A DNA stretch of 64,000 bases. Source: Variovorax sp. WDL1 (GTDB lineage Bacteria > Pseudomonadota > Gammaproteobacteria > Burkholderiales > Burkholderiaceae_C). Position 1 is the stretch's first letter, and each line of letters opens with the position of its first letter. The stretch covers positions 46,635 through 110,634 of the forward strand of contig NZ_LMTS01000026.1 in NCBI RefSeq assembly GCF_001541225.1, in the 5' to 3' direction. The notes beneath the pieces were generated by a model. It saw only the letters and a program-made list of their open reading frames with translations, was not told the DNA's origin and did not search any database. Made by a program: the position numbers and the translations under genes. Shown piece by piece: positions 35,611 to 44,567 of this stretch.

Positions 35611-36330
35611 CTATTGGCTAGCACCCAGCTTGGTGCCATCGGCAAAAACTACCTGCTCCGGTACGAAGCGGGTCGTGAATTTCCCCTCCTCCAGGTTCCA
35701 GACCGCCTTGTGTTCATCGAGGAACTGGTTGTAGTCGCGGCTGCCCTCCCATACGAGCGCCTGGCTGGGCGCAATGTTCTCGGCCACAGCGAAGGCGACG
35801 GAGCCAACACGCTTGCCGAAGATGTCAACAAACTCGAGCACGCCCTTCACGCCTCTGATTGGCTTGTCGCCGCCATTGCGAATGCCAATCTTGAAGACTT
35901 GCTCCTGGCTGTATCGGCGCTGCTCGTAGTTTGGTGCGAGCTCTTTCTTTTCGAGAAGCGTCACCGTGACAATCCTGTTGAGCGCAGCCGCAGCCTCTTC
36001 CTGTTCCTTGCGCAGCTTCTCCTTGAGCGCCTGCTCCTCAGCCGCCTTTACCGCCTGCTGAGCCGCAAAAGCCTTTTGCTGGTCGATGGCCTGGCCGACC
36101 GTGGTGCCGAGGGGCATCGTCTTGCCGCCGAATGCCTCGCCCATCTTGGCGCGCACCAGATAGGCCGCTAGGGCCGCGCGGTCATCGTCTGAAAGCTTCT
36201 GAATCTTTGGCAGCAGGTCCTTCTCCCAGGTCGCGGAATCCGCTGGGATGATGGCGTCCTTCGGCTGTGAACAGGCGGCAAGGAATGCCACCAGGGCGAG
36301 CGGAAGCAGGAAACGTGTTCTCAGGTGCAT
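35611..36330 (-). CDS. Lipoprotein with a coiled-coil segment
   Basis: The 239-residue protein has a lipobox signal peptide (MHLRTRFLLPLALVAFLAAC), so it is probably anchored to a membrane by its cysteine at residue 20. Residues about 80-118 are charged and helical (AAEEQALKEKLRKEQEEAAA), forming a coiled coil. The C-terminal half (about 120-239) looks like a beta domain (FKIGIRNGGDKPIRGVKGVL). The substrate or partner is unknown. It stands alone. Confidence 0.75.
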   Translation of the reverse strand: MHLRTRFLLPLALVAFLAACSQPKDAIIPADSATWEKDLLPKIQKLSDDDRAALAAYLVRAKMGEAFGGKTMPLGTTVGQAIDQQKAFAAQQAVKAAEEQALKEKLRKEQEEAAAALNRIVTVTLLEKKELAPNYEQRRYSQEQVFKIGIRNGGDKPIRGVKGVLEFVDIFGKRVGSVAFAVAENIAPSQALVWEGSRDYNQFLDEHKAVWNLEEGKFTTRFVPEQVVFADGTKLGASQ

Positions 36331-36424
36331 GGGACGCCGCCAGGGGGATTAGGGTCTTTGAGCTTAGGGGCGGGGCCTCGCTTTTGTCTGTGGCCAATTT
36401 CTCGGTTGCTCGCAATTCGTGCAC

Positions 36425-37060
36425 TCACGGCCTCAAGAGATTCTTCAACGCCTCGAGCGTGCGCCCGCTGTCGGGAGCCATTGCCAGGGTTGAAAGCGCT
36501 TGCGCGATTGCCGGGCGGTCCCCATCGTTCACCTCGTGCAGCGCGACGGCCAGGCTCTCCACCAAGCCGGGCACGTCAAGGCCAGCAGGTCGCAATGCGG
36601 CGGCGGCATCGCCCGAAGATTGAGGGCCCTGTAGGGCAGGCGTGGCACCGACCGGGTCGCCCTCCGGCGCCAATCCCTCGGAAAGCTCTTTCAGGGCCTT
36701 CTCGATGGCCGGATGAAGGTGGCCAGGAAGTTCCGAGCGCCAAGCAAATCCCTCGGGCCAGGACTCGACCCAGTCGCGGAACCGCCTAGGGCCCTTCCGG
36801 TCAGGATGGGTTGGAGCGAACAGCTTGGCGCAGGGATGGTCGATGAGCTCGGGCCATATCAGGTGCCAATCGCTTTGCCGCAAGTCCCAGCGCATGACCG
36901 CACTCTCCGGCCAGTGCGGTTGAGTAGGGGCGTTATCCACCCAATAATGGACCTGGCGGCCTGGCCTCGCAGGGTCGTCGCGCCAGCGGCACTCGTACCG
37001 CTTCGCATGAGGGATTTCAGGGTGCTCCTCTACGGAGGGTCGGGCATTGGCGAGGGTCAT
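36425..37060 (-). CDS. Protein of unknown function
   Basis: This 211-residue product is tryptophan- and proline-rich in its first 110 residues (VHYWVDNAPTQPHWPESAVM), with no signal peptide. The second half is helical and alanine-rich. No family was recognised. It is divergent from the SRAP gene with 90 bases between them, so the two may share a promoter region. Confidence 0.55.
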   Translation of the reverse strand: MTLANARPSVEEHPEIPHAKRYECRWRDDPARPGRQVHYWVDNAPTQPHWPESAVMRWDLRQSDWHLIWPELIDHPCAKLFAPTHPDRKGPRRFRDWVESWPEGFAWRSELPGHLHPAIEKALKELSEGLAPEGDPVGATPALQGPQSSGDAAAALRPAGLDVPGLVESLAVALHEVNDGDRPAIAQALSTLAMAPDSGRTLEALKNLLRP

Positions 37061-37150
37061 GCCTCATCATGCCATCGCGGCTATGCGTCCCGACTTCCGG
37101 GGAAAGCCCTCGGCGACCTTGCCCGTGCCGCAATGCGGTAACTTACCGAC

Positions 37151-37900
37151 ATGTGCAACCGCTACACGCCGGCCACAGGCCGCCACCATGCTTTTGCGAC
37201 CATGCTTGCAGTCTCCTCCGACCTGCTCGAGCCGGTCCGCGTGACCATCGGACCGCGAGGGCAAGGTCGATTCCTGCGCCCAGGCCCAGGTTCGGATGCT
37301 GTCGTCGAAGTGGAGGGGCAGTGGGGAATGATTCGCCCCGGCTCCGCTACCCGCTTCGAACTGGCAGAGGACGGTCGCCCCTCAATGACCAACAACGCCC
37401 GCAGTGAGACCATGGCGCGGCTCCCAACCTTCCGAGATGCATGGAAAAACGGGCAGCGCTGCCTCATCCCTGTTTGGGGGTACGACGAGCCAAACTGGGA
37501 GTCGGGGCAGAACCAGTGGTGGCAGGTCAGCAACCCCAAGGAGACCGAGCCCCTGGCGCTTGCCGGCCTGTGGTCAGAGTGGACGGACCCCGAGTCGGGA
37601 GAACTTGTTCCCAACTTCACGATGCCAACCGTCAACGTCGACGGGCACCCCCTGCTGGCACGCTTCCACCGACCTGACCCTAGGCGTCCCCTGGACAAGC
37701 AGGACAAGCGCGCGGTGGTCGCCCTGCCGAAGAGCGCGTGGAAGACCTGGCTGTTTGGCACCAACGAGGAGGCCCTGGCCGTGCTGCAAGTCCAGCCGGC
37801 CGAAGACTTGGCAGCGAGGGCGCTCCCGGCGCCGCCTCGGAAAACAAGTTCTAGGCAGAAGCAAGTCACGCCGCCGGCCGATACGGGGTCGCTGTTCTGA
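37151..37900 (+). CDS. SRAP-family abasic-site processing protein (YedK/HMCES-like)
   Basis: SRAP proteins cross-link covalently to abasic sites in single-stranded DNA through Cys2 and shield them. This 249-residue protein begins MCNRY, exposing Cys2 after methionine removal. It has the NNARSET segment at about residue 81, supplying the conserved Asn and Glu, and a histidine near residue 172 (ARFHRP). The C-terminal 35 residues are a basic tail. It is monocistronic. With dnaE2 and the glycosylase-like gene it is one of several DNA-damage-related genes in the window, though they are not adjacent. Confidence 0.88.
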   Translation: MCNRYTPATGRHHAFATMLAVSSDLLEPVRVTIGPRGQGRFLRPGPGSDAVVEVEGQWGMIRPGSATRFELAEDGRPSMTNNARSETMARLPTFRDAWKNGQRCLIPVWGYDEPNWESGQNQWWQVSNPKETEPLALAGLWSEWTDPESGELVPNFTMPTVNVDGHPLLARFHRPDPRRPLDKQDKRAVVALPKSAWKTWLFGTNEEALAVLQVQPAEDLAARALPAPPRKTSSRQKQVTPPADTGSLF

Positions 37901-37917
37901 GGTACCCGGAGGATTGA

Positions 37918-38190
37918 CTAGGCGCTGCGTGGCCGGATTGGGCGGGACCCTTCGACGGCTCCGAGGTTGAGCTCGAGTTGCGGCGACCGCGTAGGAGGTG
38001 TCATTGAAATCCTACTCGAGCGTCTCCTACCGAGCAAAGCAGCTCGTTTCGGCTCGACCTTGAGCTCGAACTTGCCGGGGGCCTCCTCGACGAACAGCAG
38101 CTCATCCCCCTGGCGCAGATGGAGAGCGTCGCGAATCGCGGTCGGAATGGTCACGCGGCCGCGAGTCTGAACTGTAACTGTGTGCTGCAT
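37918..38190 (-). CDS. AbrB/SpoVT-type DNA-binding protein
   Basis: The 90-residue protein has the swapped-hairpin AbrB domain in its first 50 residues (TRGRVTIPTAIRDALHLRQG, DELLFVEE). The rest is a basic tail of low complexity. Such proteins are often antitoxins, but no toxin gene is adjacent in either direction. A solo regulator or an orphan antitoxin is likely. Confidence 0.8.
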   Translation of the reverse strand: MQHTVTVQTRGRVTIPTAIRDALHLRQGDELLFVEEAPGKFELKVEPKRAALLGRRRSSRISMTPPTRSPQLELNLGAVEGSRPIRPRSA

Positions 38191-38497
38191 TGGGCCTCCT
38201 CAGTCGCCGGAACAGATTGCCGTCACTGCACAGATGGGGTCAAACCTTTGTTTATCCACGATTCGGCCTTGCCTGCCGGGGTGGGGGTTACACCTTCAGA
38301 TGCCGCGCCACCTGCCCACGTTCAGTGCTAGGACCGGCTGTTGGCGCGCTGAGGGCCGCTGTCGGCGACTGCGCGCTGCGCACGGGGAATTGGCACAGCA
38401 ACTTTCCCGCAGCTGGGGCCTGTGTTGAGCGAGAAGGCTTCTTCATGCCTGGTTAGGGGTGCGAGACAGCCACGATTGCTGCCAGGGGCAAAGAAAA
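38191..38497. other. Intergenic stretch without a recognised gene
   Basis: About 300 bases upstream of the AbrB-type gene. Short open frames exist, but none has a ribosome-binding site or family likeness. It may hold the AbrB-type gene's promoter. Confidence 0.4.
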
Positions 38498-38517
38498 GAG
38501 CCCGCAGATGCGGGCTC
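38498..38517. terminator. Terminator hairpin
   Basis: GAGCCCGCA and TGCGGGCTC form a perfect stem with a two-base loop. The A-rich stretch to its left becomes a U run in the transcript of the minus-strand gene ending at 38524. Confidence 0.75.
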
Positions 38518-38523
38518 TCGAAA

Positions 38524-39210
38524 TCAGACGTCCAATCGAGCGACGATGGAGGAGACGACGCCGGCAAGGTCCATAACGTCGGACGAAGCGCGGCCGCGCA
38601 ACTCTTCAATATCCCAGGTCCAGACCTCGGAGCTGTAGTTGAGCGGAACCTGAGTGGCCACGGTGTCTCCAAGCCGCGCGTCGACAACATTCAACAGCAT
38701 TCCATGCCCGAACTTCAGACACCGACTCGGTGCTATGTTAGCGAGGTCCTCGGTCGGTTGTTCGTCGTCCTCGGCCTGGCGGAGCTCCAAGGTGACCTGG
38801 ATGCGGTCCTCGACCGGACCAGGTTGCATGGGATTTTCGAGCACGGTGATTCCAACGCTGAAGTCATCAGAGTTGGTATCGGGTTGCGGCACCGAAATGC
38901 TGTATGAACTGTCACCTAGTGCGCGCTCGAGCATATCTCGGAGCTCCATCAAGGTGCTGCGGCACTGGGCCTCGACTTGCGCCCAGGCCCTCGTGTAGTC
39001 GCGAACGCGGGGAGTCTGGCGGCCGGCCGCCTTGCTCGTCGGCGCATTTTCTGTGCCCTTGAGACTGGCTGACATCGTCTGCCAGTCCTTGTGGCCCTCG
39101 ACGATAGCGACCATGTCGAGCAGCTTGCGGTTGTCGAGCGTGACGCCTTCGTTCGTCAGAAACGAGGCGAGCTTGCGCGCCGCGTCCTTCGGTTGCGGTT
39201 TTCTAACCAT
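38524..39210 (-). CDS. Protein with a glyoxalase-superfamily-like N-terminal segment
   Basis: The first 50 residues (DAARKLASFLTNEGVTLDNR, HKDWQTMSAS) resemble the helical segment of proteins annotated as glyoxalase superfamily, in which a short motif ends in HxDWNTL. The rest (residues 60-228) is unrecognised, mixed alpha/beta, without a signal peptide. The start is ATG 39210 after an AAGGACAACTC site. No partner is evident. Confidence 0.55.
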   Translation of the reverse strand: MVRKPQPKDAARKLASFLTNEGVTLDNRKLLDMVAIVEGHKDWQTMSASLKGTENAPTSKAAGRQTPRVRDYTRAWAQVEAQCRSTLMELRDMLERALGDSSYSISVPQPDTNSDDFSVGITVLENPMQPGPVEDRIQVTLELRQAEDDEQPTEDLANIAPSRCLKFGHGMLLNVVDARLGDTVATQVPLNYSSEVWTWDIEELRGRASSDVMDLAGVVSSIVARLDV

Positions 39211-39438
39211 GAGTTGTCCTTTTGTCTGCGCAAAGGCGCGCAGGATGTGGTGGGGTTGCTCTCGTTACCGACCGGCGCCTTCGCGAAAAGCAAAAGTGGG
39301 TCTGGACTGATGTCCTGCTAGCCGAGCTTGAGCCGTGCCCGTGAGGGTGAGAGCGGCAAGAGGGTCGGGGCCTCTAATTCAGTCTAGCACCGCGCCCTTG
39401 GCGCGCCCGCCTGGGCTGGCGCCCGGCGGGAACTCGCG

Positions 39439-40380
39439 CTAGTTCCGCGGCACGCGCTGGACGCAGAGTGCCAAGCGCTCGTCCCCGCCCCATGCTTGGT
39501 AGGCAGCCTTGGCCTTCTCGACCGTGGCGGCCTCGTTCTTGTGGTCATAGGCCACAGACGCGTCCTTGAAGTACACCCACAGCACGTCCCGGGTGTCGAC
39601 CTGGCCGGCGTAACGTTCGCTGCGCTTGATGTCGTCCTTCAGGGGGAGTCCTGCTGCGAGCCGCGCCAGCGCGACGCTGGCCTCGCCGATTCGTGGGCCG
39701 GCGTCCCCGACGACAAAGGGCACGGCAATGCGCCGGTTCACGTTGTAGGCCACACCGAAGCTGCCCATCTTCACGCCCTCGGCGATAACGGTCTTTGGCA
39801 CGACACCTGCAGGAACGCGCAGCGGGTTCACATATCGAGACTGTTCGGTCTTGTCCGCGATGGTTTCGTCCGCAAGCGCCGTCGGCGACACGTAGAAGCC
39901 TGAGCCGTCTTTCTGCTTGACCGGCACGACCGCGGACACGGCGTTCTTGCCGACCTTGACTGAGCCGGTTCCGAGGATGCCGAACCAGTTGATGGCACCG
40001 ACAGACGGGGACTTCCAGCCGGCAGCGCCGATGCGCTCGAAGTCCTGCATGAACCGCCCGGTGCAGGTTTGATTGTCCTCAGAGGCGTTGTACGACGTGC
40101 CGTCTGGGAGGTAGGGCCGTCCGGCATTGCAGAGGTGAATAAGCGCACCCGCAGCGGCGTTCTTTGGATGGTAGGCCCTCGCGTACCCGTCGATGTTGAT
40201 GTTCATTTTGGCAAAGGCTGCGATGCCGCCATCCGTCAGCACCCAGGAGCGCGGGACGTTGCCCAGGTCTGTTCGCTGCGACCCCTCGCAATCGGCGCCG
40301 AAAGCGGGCGATAGCCCCAAGGTGAGCGCTAGCGCCACCGCGCCGGCCGAGTTCATGAAAACGTCGTTCTCTGCCGTCAT
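39439..40380 (-). CDS. Secreted GH75-chitosanase-like protein
   Basis: The 313-residue product (ATG 40380) has a hydrophobic leader (SAGAVALALTLGLSPAFGAD). The C-terminal half contains RRIAVPFVVGDAGPRIGEAS, then VALARLAAG, close to the GDxGP..GEAS pattern of fungal-type GH75 chitosanases. That pattern includes the catalytic Asp and Glu of the family. Six cysteines suggest export and disulfides. Enzyme activity on chitosan is an inference from this motif. An alternative start at 40356 would give a shorter signal peptide. The following gene on the same strand is also secreted. Confidence 0.6.
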   Translation of the reverse strand: MTAENDVFMNSAGAVALALTLGLSPAFGADCEGSQRTDLGNVPRSWVLTDGGIAAFAKMNINIDGYARAYHPKNAAAGALIHLCNAGRPYLPDGTSYNASEDNQTCTGRFMQDFERIGAAGWKSPSVGAINWFGILGTGSVKVGKNAVSAVVPVKQKDGSGFYVSPTALADETIADKTEQSRYVNPLRVPAGVVPKTVIAEGVKMGSFGVAYNVNRRIAVPFVVGDAGPRIGEASVALARLAAGLPLKDDIKRSERYAGQVDTRDVLWVYFKDASVAYDHKNEAATVEKAKAAYQAWGGDERLALCVQRVPRN

Positions 40381-40492
40381 CTCCGCCTCCAGCCCTGTTA
40401 GAGGAGCGCATGCTACGACGACGGCGGCTGAAGTGGAACCCCAGGACGGCTGGCCCGGCAAACTTGGGCGGGCGTCACCGCGGCCGCCGGCG

Positions 40493-41332
40493 TCAGAACT
40501 TGTTCTTCTGTGCCGTCGCGACCTCGCAGCTGCCGGTGGCCAGAACGTTCCCCGGCTCCGTGCCGTGCATCGCCCGCAGCTCGAACTTGCCCGTCTTCCG
40601 GTTCACCACCACCCGGTAGGTAGAGGTCTGGGCACGAACGTCCTCCTCAGTCACCTGCGAGTTTCCTATCCAACGGTCATTCATCTGCACAACCCCCTCA
40701 CGCTGTGAGAATCGCACGCCAACAGGGTAGTCTTCCCCGCTGCGCCGCTTGCCCTCGCAGTCAAGCTCGGTTAGTGCTGGGACGTCCGCGGTCCGCATCA
40801 AGCGCTTCGCAACCTGCTCTTCCTTCGCGGGCTCGCGGGCTACCTCGCAGCCGAAGGAGGCTTGAGCCTGATATGAGCTCGGGACCTTTCTGCCACCGAG
40901 ACCTTTCGCGGCGAGGTCTGCCTGCGCTGCGCGCTCGTGGTCGGCAATCGATTCGTATGTCAGCTGCTGCGGCTTGAATTCCATCTCCGACCCCTCGACC
41001 TGCATCCACTCCCACTTGGGAGGTGCGTTGACGTCCGGTTCCTTGTTCATGCCTACAGCAACCAGGCTCATGCGCCGAGGCTGGTTGCAGTCAAAAAAGG
41101 TTGTGTAGCTCTGCGTATTCAGGCCGCTTGCACCCCTGCCGGTGTCTTGTGATATCGATTGAACACCGACGTAGCGCCCCCCTTGGAGACCACCCTCAAG
41201 CACACGCGCGAAGACTATTCGTCCCTCAAGCTGCATGAGTGGTCGGAACTGGCCGCCGCCACTCGACTGGGCCGACGCGCTGCCCGCCAGGGCAGCGAAC
41301 CAGAGAGCAGTTGCCCGATATATTGTCCGCAT
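40493..41332 (-). CDS. Secreted protein of unknown function
   Basis: This 279-residue product has a signal peptide (MRTIYRATALWFAALAGSAS, cleavage near ASAQ). It contains several scattered cysteines (FFDCNQP, FGCEVA, ELDCEG, GSCEV), consistent with periplasmic disulfides. No family was recognised. It lies 113 bases upstream of the GH75-like gene in the same direction, so the two could be co-transcribed. Confidence 0.65.
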   Translation of the reverse strand: MRTIYRATALWFAALAGSASAQSSGGGQFRPLMQLEGRIVFARVLEGGLQGGRYVGVQSISQDTGRGASGLNTQSYTTFFDCNQPRRMSLVAVGMNKEPDVNAPPKWEWMQVEGSEMEFKPQQLTYESIADHERAAQADLAAKGLGGRKVPSSYQAQASFGCEVAREPAKEEQVAKRLMRTADVPALTELDCEGKRRSGEDYPVGVRFSQREGVVQMNDRWIGNSQVTEEDVRAQTSTYRVVVNRKTGKFELRAMHGTEPGNVLATGSCEVATAQKNKF

Positions 41333-41451
41333 TCCTCGATACTCCTTAAACGGTTTCCTTACGCCATTTTAGCAGGCAGGCTCGGCTCGCTCGCCATCGC
41401 TGCGCGCATTCCTGTCGGACCCGGACCTAAAACGAATGAGTAATTTTAGGC

Positions 41452-41466
41452 GCACTATGCTATAAT
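41452..41466 (+). promoter_or_regulatory. Extended -10 promoter
   Basis: TGCTATAAT at 41458-41466 is a consensus extended -10. It sits 26 bases before the ATG at 41493. A -35 match is weak. Confidence 0.5.
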
Positions 41467-41492
41467 CTATCTCGTCCATCGAGTACAACAGC

Positions 41493-41918
41493 ATGACCGC
41501 CATCCCCCTTCCCCGTCGCGAAGCTCTCGCAGATGACACACAAATCGAGTTCGTCGATGCCTACGTGGCGTTCGACGACGCCGAGGGCACGATGGAGCTC
41601 ACCCCGGAGGGACGTGCCTACTACGAGCGCTGGTTCAAGCGCTTCGGCTTTCGCCTTGACGACAGCGACGCCGAGGGCTTCGTGAAGACCGTCATGTTCA
41701 TCAATCGCGAAAGCGGGCTCCTGCGCGCAGACCGCTTGCTGGCGCTTATCGCGAGCGGCGACCTCTCCCCCGAGGAGAAGGCCGTTTGGAGCCACTACAT
41801 CGAGGGAGACTTCGAGTCGTTCGCGACGGGCCTGGCGAAGATTGCCAACAAAATAGAGGCCGTTCCGAGCAACGTTGTCGAGTTGTTCAGCGCCCGCCGC
41901 GTCGCCTCCCAACCCTAG
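41493..41918 (+). CDS. Acidic protein of unknown function
   Basis: The 141-residue product (MTAIPLPRREALADDTQIEF) is acidic and predicted helical, with no signal peptide. A strong -10 element lies just upstream. The next gene begins 9 bases downstream and is probably co-transcribed. No family was recognised. Confidence 0.6.
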   Translation: MTAIPLPRREALADDTQIEFVDAYVAFDDAEGTMELTPEGRAYYERWFKRFGFRLDDSDAEGFVKTVMFINRESGLLRADRLLALIASGDLSPEEKAVWSHYIEGDFESFATGLAKIANKIEAVPSNVVELFSARRVASQP

Positions 41919-41926
41919 AACAGTTG

Positions 41927-42307
41927 ATGAACCAGCCGCCTGCTGACATGACGCCGGCCGAAATGGCACGCGCCACCCGGCACGCCAGGCAACGCGTGGA
42001 CGACTTGCTTCGAGCGGCGCGGGACATCGAGCTCGATTCGCAGCAAGCCGAGCGACTTGCGCGGCAGGAGTGCCGGGCGTGCTTCTACCGAACTCGGCTT
42101 GCGGGGGCCGCTATGACGGTCCAAGCGTGCATGTGTTGCCAGATGGACCAGGTGTACGGCAGCCGCGCCACTTCGGTGCTCTGCATCCCCTGCGCCAAGG
42201 AAGGCGGCCTGTGCCGGCGTTGCGGGGGCGACGTCGCGATGAACACAGGGCGCGCCGATTGGCCCAGCCCGCGTACGGAGAAGGCTTCGGATGAGTCGGC
42301 CCAATAG
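41927..42307 (+). CDS. Cysteine-rich zinc-ribbon-like protein
   Basis: The 126-residue product has helices at about residues 10-45 followed by four CxxC-like motifs: CRAC, CMCC, CIPC and CRRC. Two zinc ribbons are therefore likely. ATG 41927 follows the preceding gene by 9 bases. The role is unknown; DNA binding is possible. A terminator follows. Confidence 0.65.
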   Translation: MNQPPADMTPAEMARATRHARQRVDDLLRAARDIELDSQQAERLARQECRACFYRTRLAGAAMTVQACMCCQMDQVYGSRATSVLCIPCAKEGGLCRRCGGDVAMNTGRADWPSPRTEKASDESAQ

Positions 42308-42335
42308 GCTATCGGAGCGGAACACGAAAAAAGGC

Positions 42336-42358
42336 CCACCGCTTAGGGTGGGCCTTGG
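42336..42358. terminator. Terminator
   Basis: GGCCCACC and GGTGGGCC form a stem with a short loop, with an A run on the left and TT on the right, between convergent genes. Confidence 0.75.
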
Positions 42359-42360
42359 AA

Positions 42361-42651
42361 TCAGTGAACTGATTTTGGGTTCCGGGAGGAGAGCTCTGCG
42401 AGGTACGACCGCGCAATGACATCCCCTTGGAGAGACTTGAGACGCAGAGCGCCGCAAGCTTCCACCGCCAGCTGTCGAGCCTTGCTTCGCAGCTTGCTCC
42501 TCAGAAGCGCCATGGCAGCGGTGTGCATGGTGACAAGGGACTGGGAAGGTGTCCCCCGGCCGTACACAACGTCCTCCAGCGCACGACTGTTGAGCGTCGG
42601 CAGGTAGATGTTGAGGCGCGCGAGCGCGCTTTGTGCGTGGTCTATATTCAA
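42361..42651 (-). CDS. Small helical protein of unknown function
   Basis: The 96-residue product starts at TTG 42651 after an AGGAGAG site. It contains NIDHAQSALARLNIYLPTLN and a basic, alanine-rich helical region. The strong ribosome-binding site and the terminator placed exactly at its end support it as a real gene. No family was recognised. Confidence 0.55.
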   Translation of the reverse strand: MNIDHAQSALARLNIYLPTLNSRALEDVVYGRGTPSQSLVTMHTAAMALLRSKLRSKARQLAVEACGALRLKSLQGDVIARSYLAELSSRNPKSVH

Positions 42652-42797
42652 AGAAACTCTCCTAAACGTTTAAGAAAGCCCTCATGCCAGATGTGAATCT
42701 GGCACTGCGGGTCAGTGCCAGATAGCTAGTCCGACAATCCGTCTAGCAACCACTAACCACTTGCTAGCGCCTTGAAGGACACACAGGAAAATGAGCG

Positions 42798-44246
42798 ATG
42801 ACCATCGAGTACGTCTTTTTTGGTGAGCTCGAAGTCTCCGCGAAGGAGCTCACCAAGCCTGCGCCGGAAGCGCCGGCATCGGAGCACGCTGACTACCAGC
42901 GCGCGCTGGGGCTGTATGCGCTTCAGAGTGAACAGCGCAACCCGCAATGCGGCCGCTGTTCGAGTCGCGTCGTCCTTGCAAAGCGGGCGAACGGCGCGCC
43001 GTACTTCATGCACAACGGCCATGACGACAAACATCGCGGAACCAGTCAGGAGGAAGCGTGTGTCTGGTACACGGGGGGAGCGGCACGCGCAAAAGCAGAG
43101 CTGCCCCGGTGGAGTGCGGCAAACGGGGTGGATTCGTCCATGCTCCCAGGCCCGAGCCACGGCATTGAGCGAACCCGCAACTGGCTCCGCGCGGGGCTTC
43201 GCGCATTGGCCAAATCTGTTGCCAATTCGGAGGCCGACTTCGAGGCGCAGCAGGGCCGGGCGCGGCGGGGCGGCTTCAAGGGCCTGATGGGCATCCCCAA
43301 ATCGGCTCTGGCCTCGGCCAGCGTAGCCCCTTACGGTCTTCCCGGCCTTCCAGTCACTGGCGCGCCGCGAGGGCTGCTTGCGGGGTTCCTGGGGCTGCCC
43401 GGTCGCACCGGCGCTCTGCCCGGCAGTGTGATGGCCGCGCTCGAGAAATGGACCCCGACCGCTGAGGGCGTTCTCCAGCAGCGGCGCTTGGTCACCCTGA
43501 AGGAGACCCTCTTGAACCCGCTCCTGCGAGAGGAGCTGGCTCTCTTTTTTCAGCTGTGCTGCGAGATGGCCTGCCGTGCGAAGGCAAGGGACCAGAAAAT
43601 TGGTGCTCGGGCGCTCTCCTTGCGGGCGAAGCGTGAGCTCGAGCTCGCCCGTGGGCTGTCCAAACCTCCGGAGCTCGCTTTGGTCACAGCAACCTTTGGG
43701 ACCAGCGAAGAGGCGCGCTCAGTCTTCGAGATGGCCAGGAACGTGCACCGCGACGACCGGCCGGCCTACGACGCTCTGGTGGCACCCGCTATCAGTGCCC
43801 TCTCCGTACTGCTGGAGACCTTCCCTTTCCTGGAGGCTCAGAAGGAGCGCATGGTGGAAACAATGGGGTCCGAGGCGGCGGACAAGGCGCGCTTCATCTA
43901 CCTCATCGTGCGCCCTGAGGCTCCCAACGTCGCCAAGGTCGGGATGACCAAGGACCTGGTGGGCCTCGTCGAGCAGCTGTCCGGCAGGCAAGGTGCGCGG
44001 CGCGTGCAGCTCGTCGAGGCGGCGCTCTGCTACGACTGGACCCGTACGGAGACCGCGGTACGGAAAGCGCTTGAGCACAAGACAGGCGGCGTCATCTCCG
44101 TGGACCCCGAGCAGCCTGAAGCGCGCGAGTGGATTGAGTGGGAGAACCGCCCTCCTCTCCCCGTCCTCGCCAAGACATTCGCTGCCGTGGCAACCCGGGT
44201 GGCCGCGGAAATCGCCGTGAGCCAGAGGGCGCTGCCGGCGCACTGA
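42798..44246 (+). CDS. Protein with an N-terminal CxxC domain and a C-terminal GIY-YIG/T5orf172-like domain
   Basis: The 482-residue protein has an N-terminal segment (CGRCSSRVVLAKRANGAPYF, MHNGHDDKHRG) like the zinc-binding front end of CoiA-type proteins. A middle region of about 300 residues is helical and unrecognised. Residues about 370-470 resemble a T5orf172-type GIY-YIG domain: RFIYLIVRPEAPNVAKVGMT at 373-392, then an arginine and a C-terminal glutamate region. GIY-YIG domains are nucleases, so a DNA-processing role is inferred. The gene stands alone. The relic at 32615 resembles the same domain. Confidence 0.6.
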   Translation: MTIEYVFFGELEVSAKELTKPAPEAPASEHADYQRALGLYALQSEQRNPQCGRCSSRVVLAKRANGAPYFMHNGHDDKHRGTSQEEACVWYTGGAARAKAELPRWSAANGVDSSMLPGPSHGIERTRNWLRAGLRALAKSVANSEADFEAQQGRARRGGFKGLMGIPKSALASASVAPYGLPGLPVTGAPRGLLAGFLGLPGRTGALPGSVMAALEKWTPTAEGVLQQRRLVTLKETLLNPLLREELALFFQLCCEMACRAKARDQKIGARALSLRAKRELELARGLSKPPELALVTATFGTSEEARSVFEMARNVHRDDRPAYDALVAPAISALSVLLETFPFLEAQKERMVETMGSEAADKARFIYLIVRPEAPNVAKVGMTKDLVGLVEQLSGRQGARRVQLVEAALCYDWTRTETAVRKALEHKTGGVISVDPEQPEAREWIEWENRPPLPVLAKTFAAVATRVAAEIAVSQRALPAH

Positions 44247-44502
44247 TGCACGTGAAGCTGAGGTCGTCGAGAGGTCCATCCTGAGCCGCCGTGGGACGGG
44301 GTACGCACTCGGAATGCTTCCGGACCTCGTCCATTCCTTGAGGGGCGTACGGGCGGCCTGCCCAGGCACTTCCTTTCTAGCGCGAGGCGGCTGCCAGGCC
44401 GACCGTACGCCCAAGAAAGGAAAGCGCCCGCAGGCGCAACCCTTCCCGGACTTCTGCGAGCGGCGCAAATGCCAAGCGCGAGCACCGCGACCGGACGAAA
44501 AA

Positions 44503-44532
44503 GCACCCCGCCAGCCGTAGCTAGTGGGGTGC
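44503..44532. terminator. Terminator
   Basis: GCACCCC and GGGGTGC pair across a 16-base loop, with an A run to the left. It lies downstream of the minus-strand gene ending at 44568. The 250 bases to its left, after the plus-strand gene, show nothing I can name. Confidence 0.5.
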
Positions 44533-44567
44533 GTTCAATCAGGTCGCGCGGTCAGCTGTGACAGCTA

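Noticed and set aside
37918..38190. Complete toxin-antitoxin pair at the AbrB-type gene
   Set aside because: No toxin-like gene is adjacent on either side.
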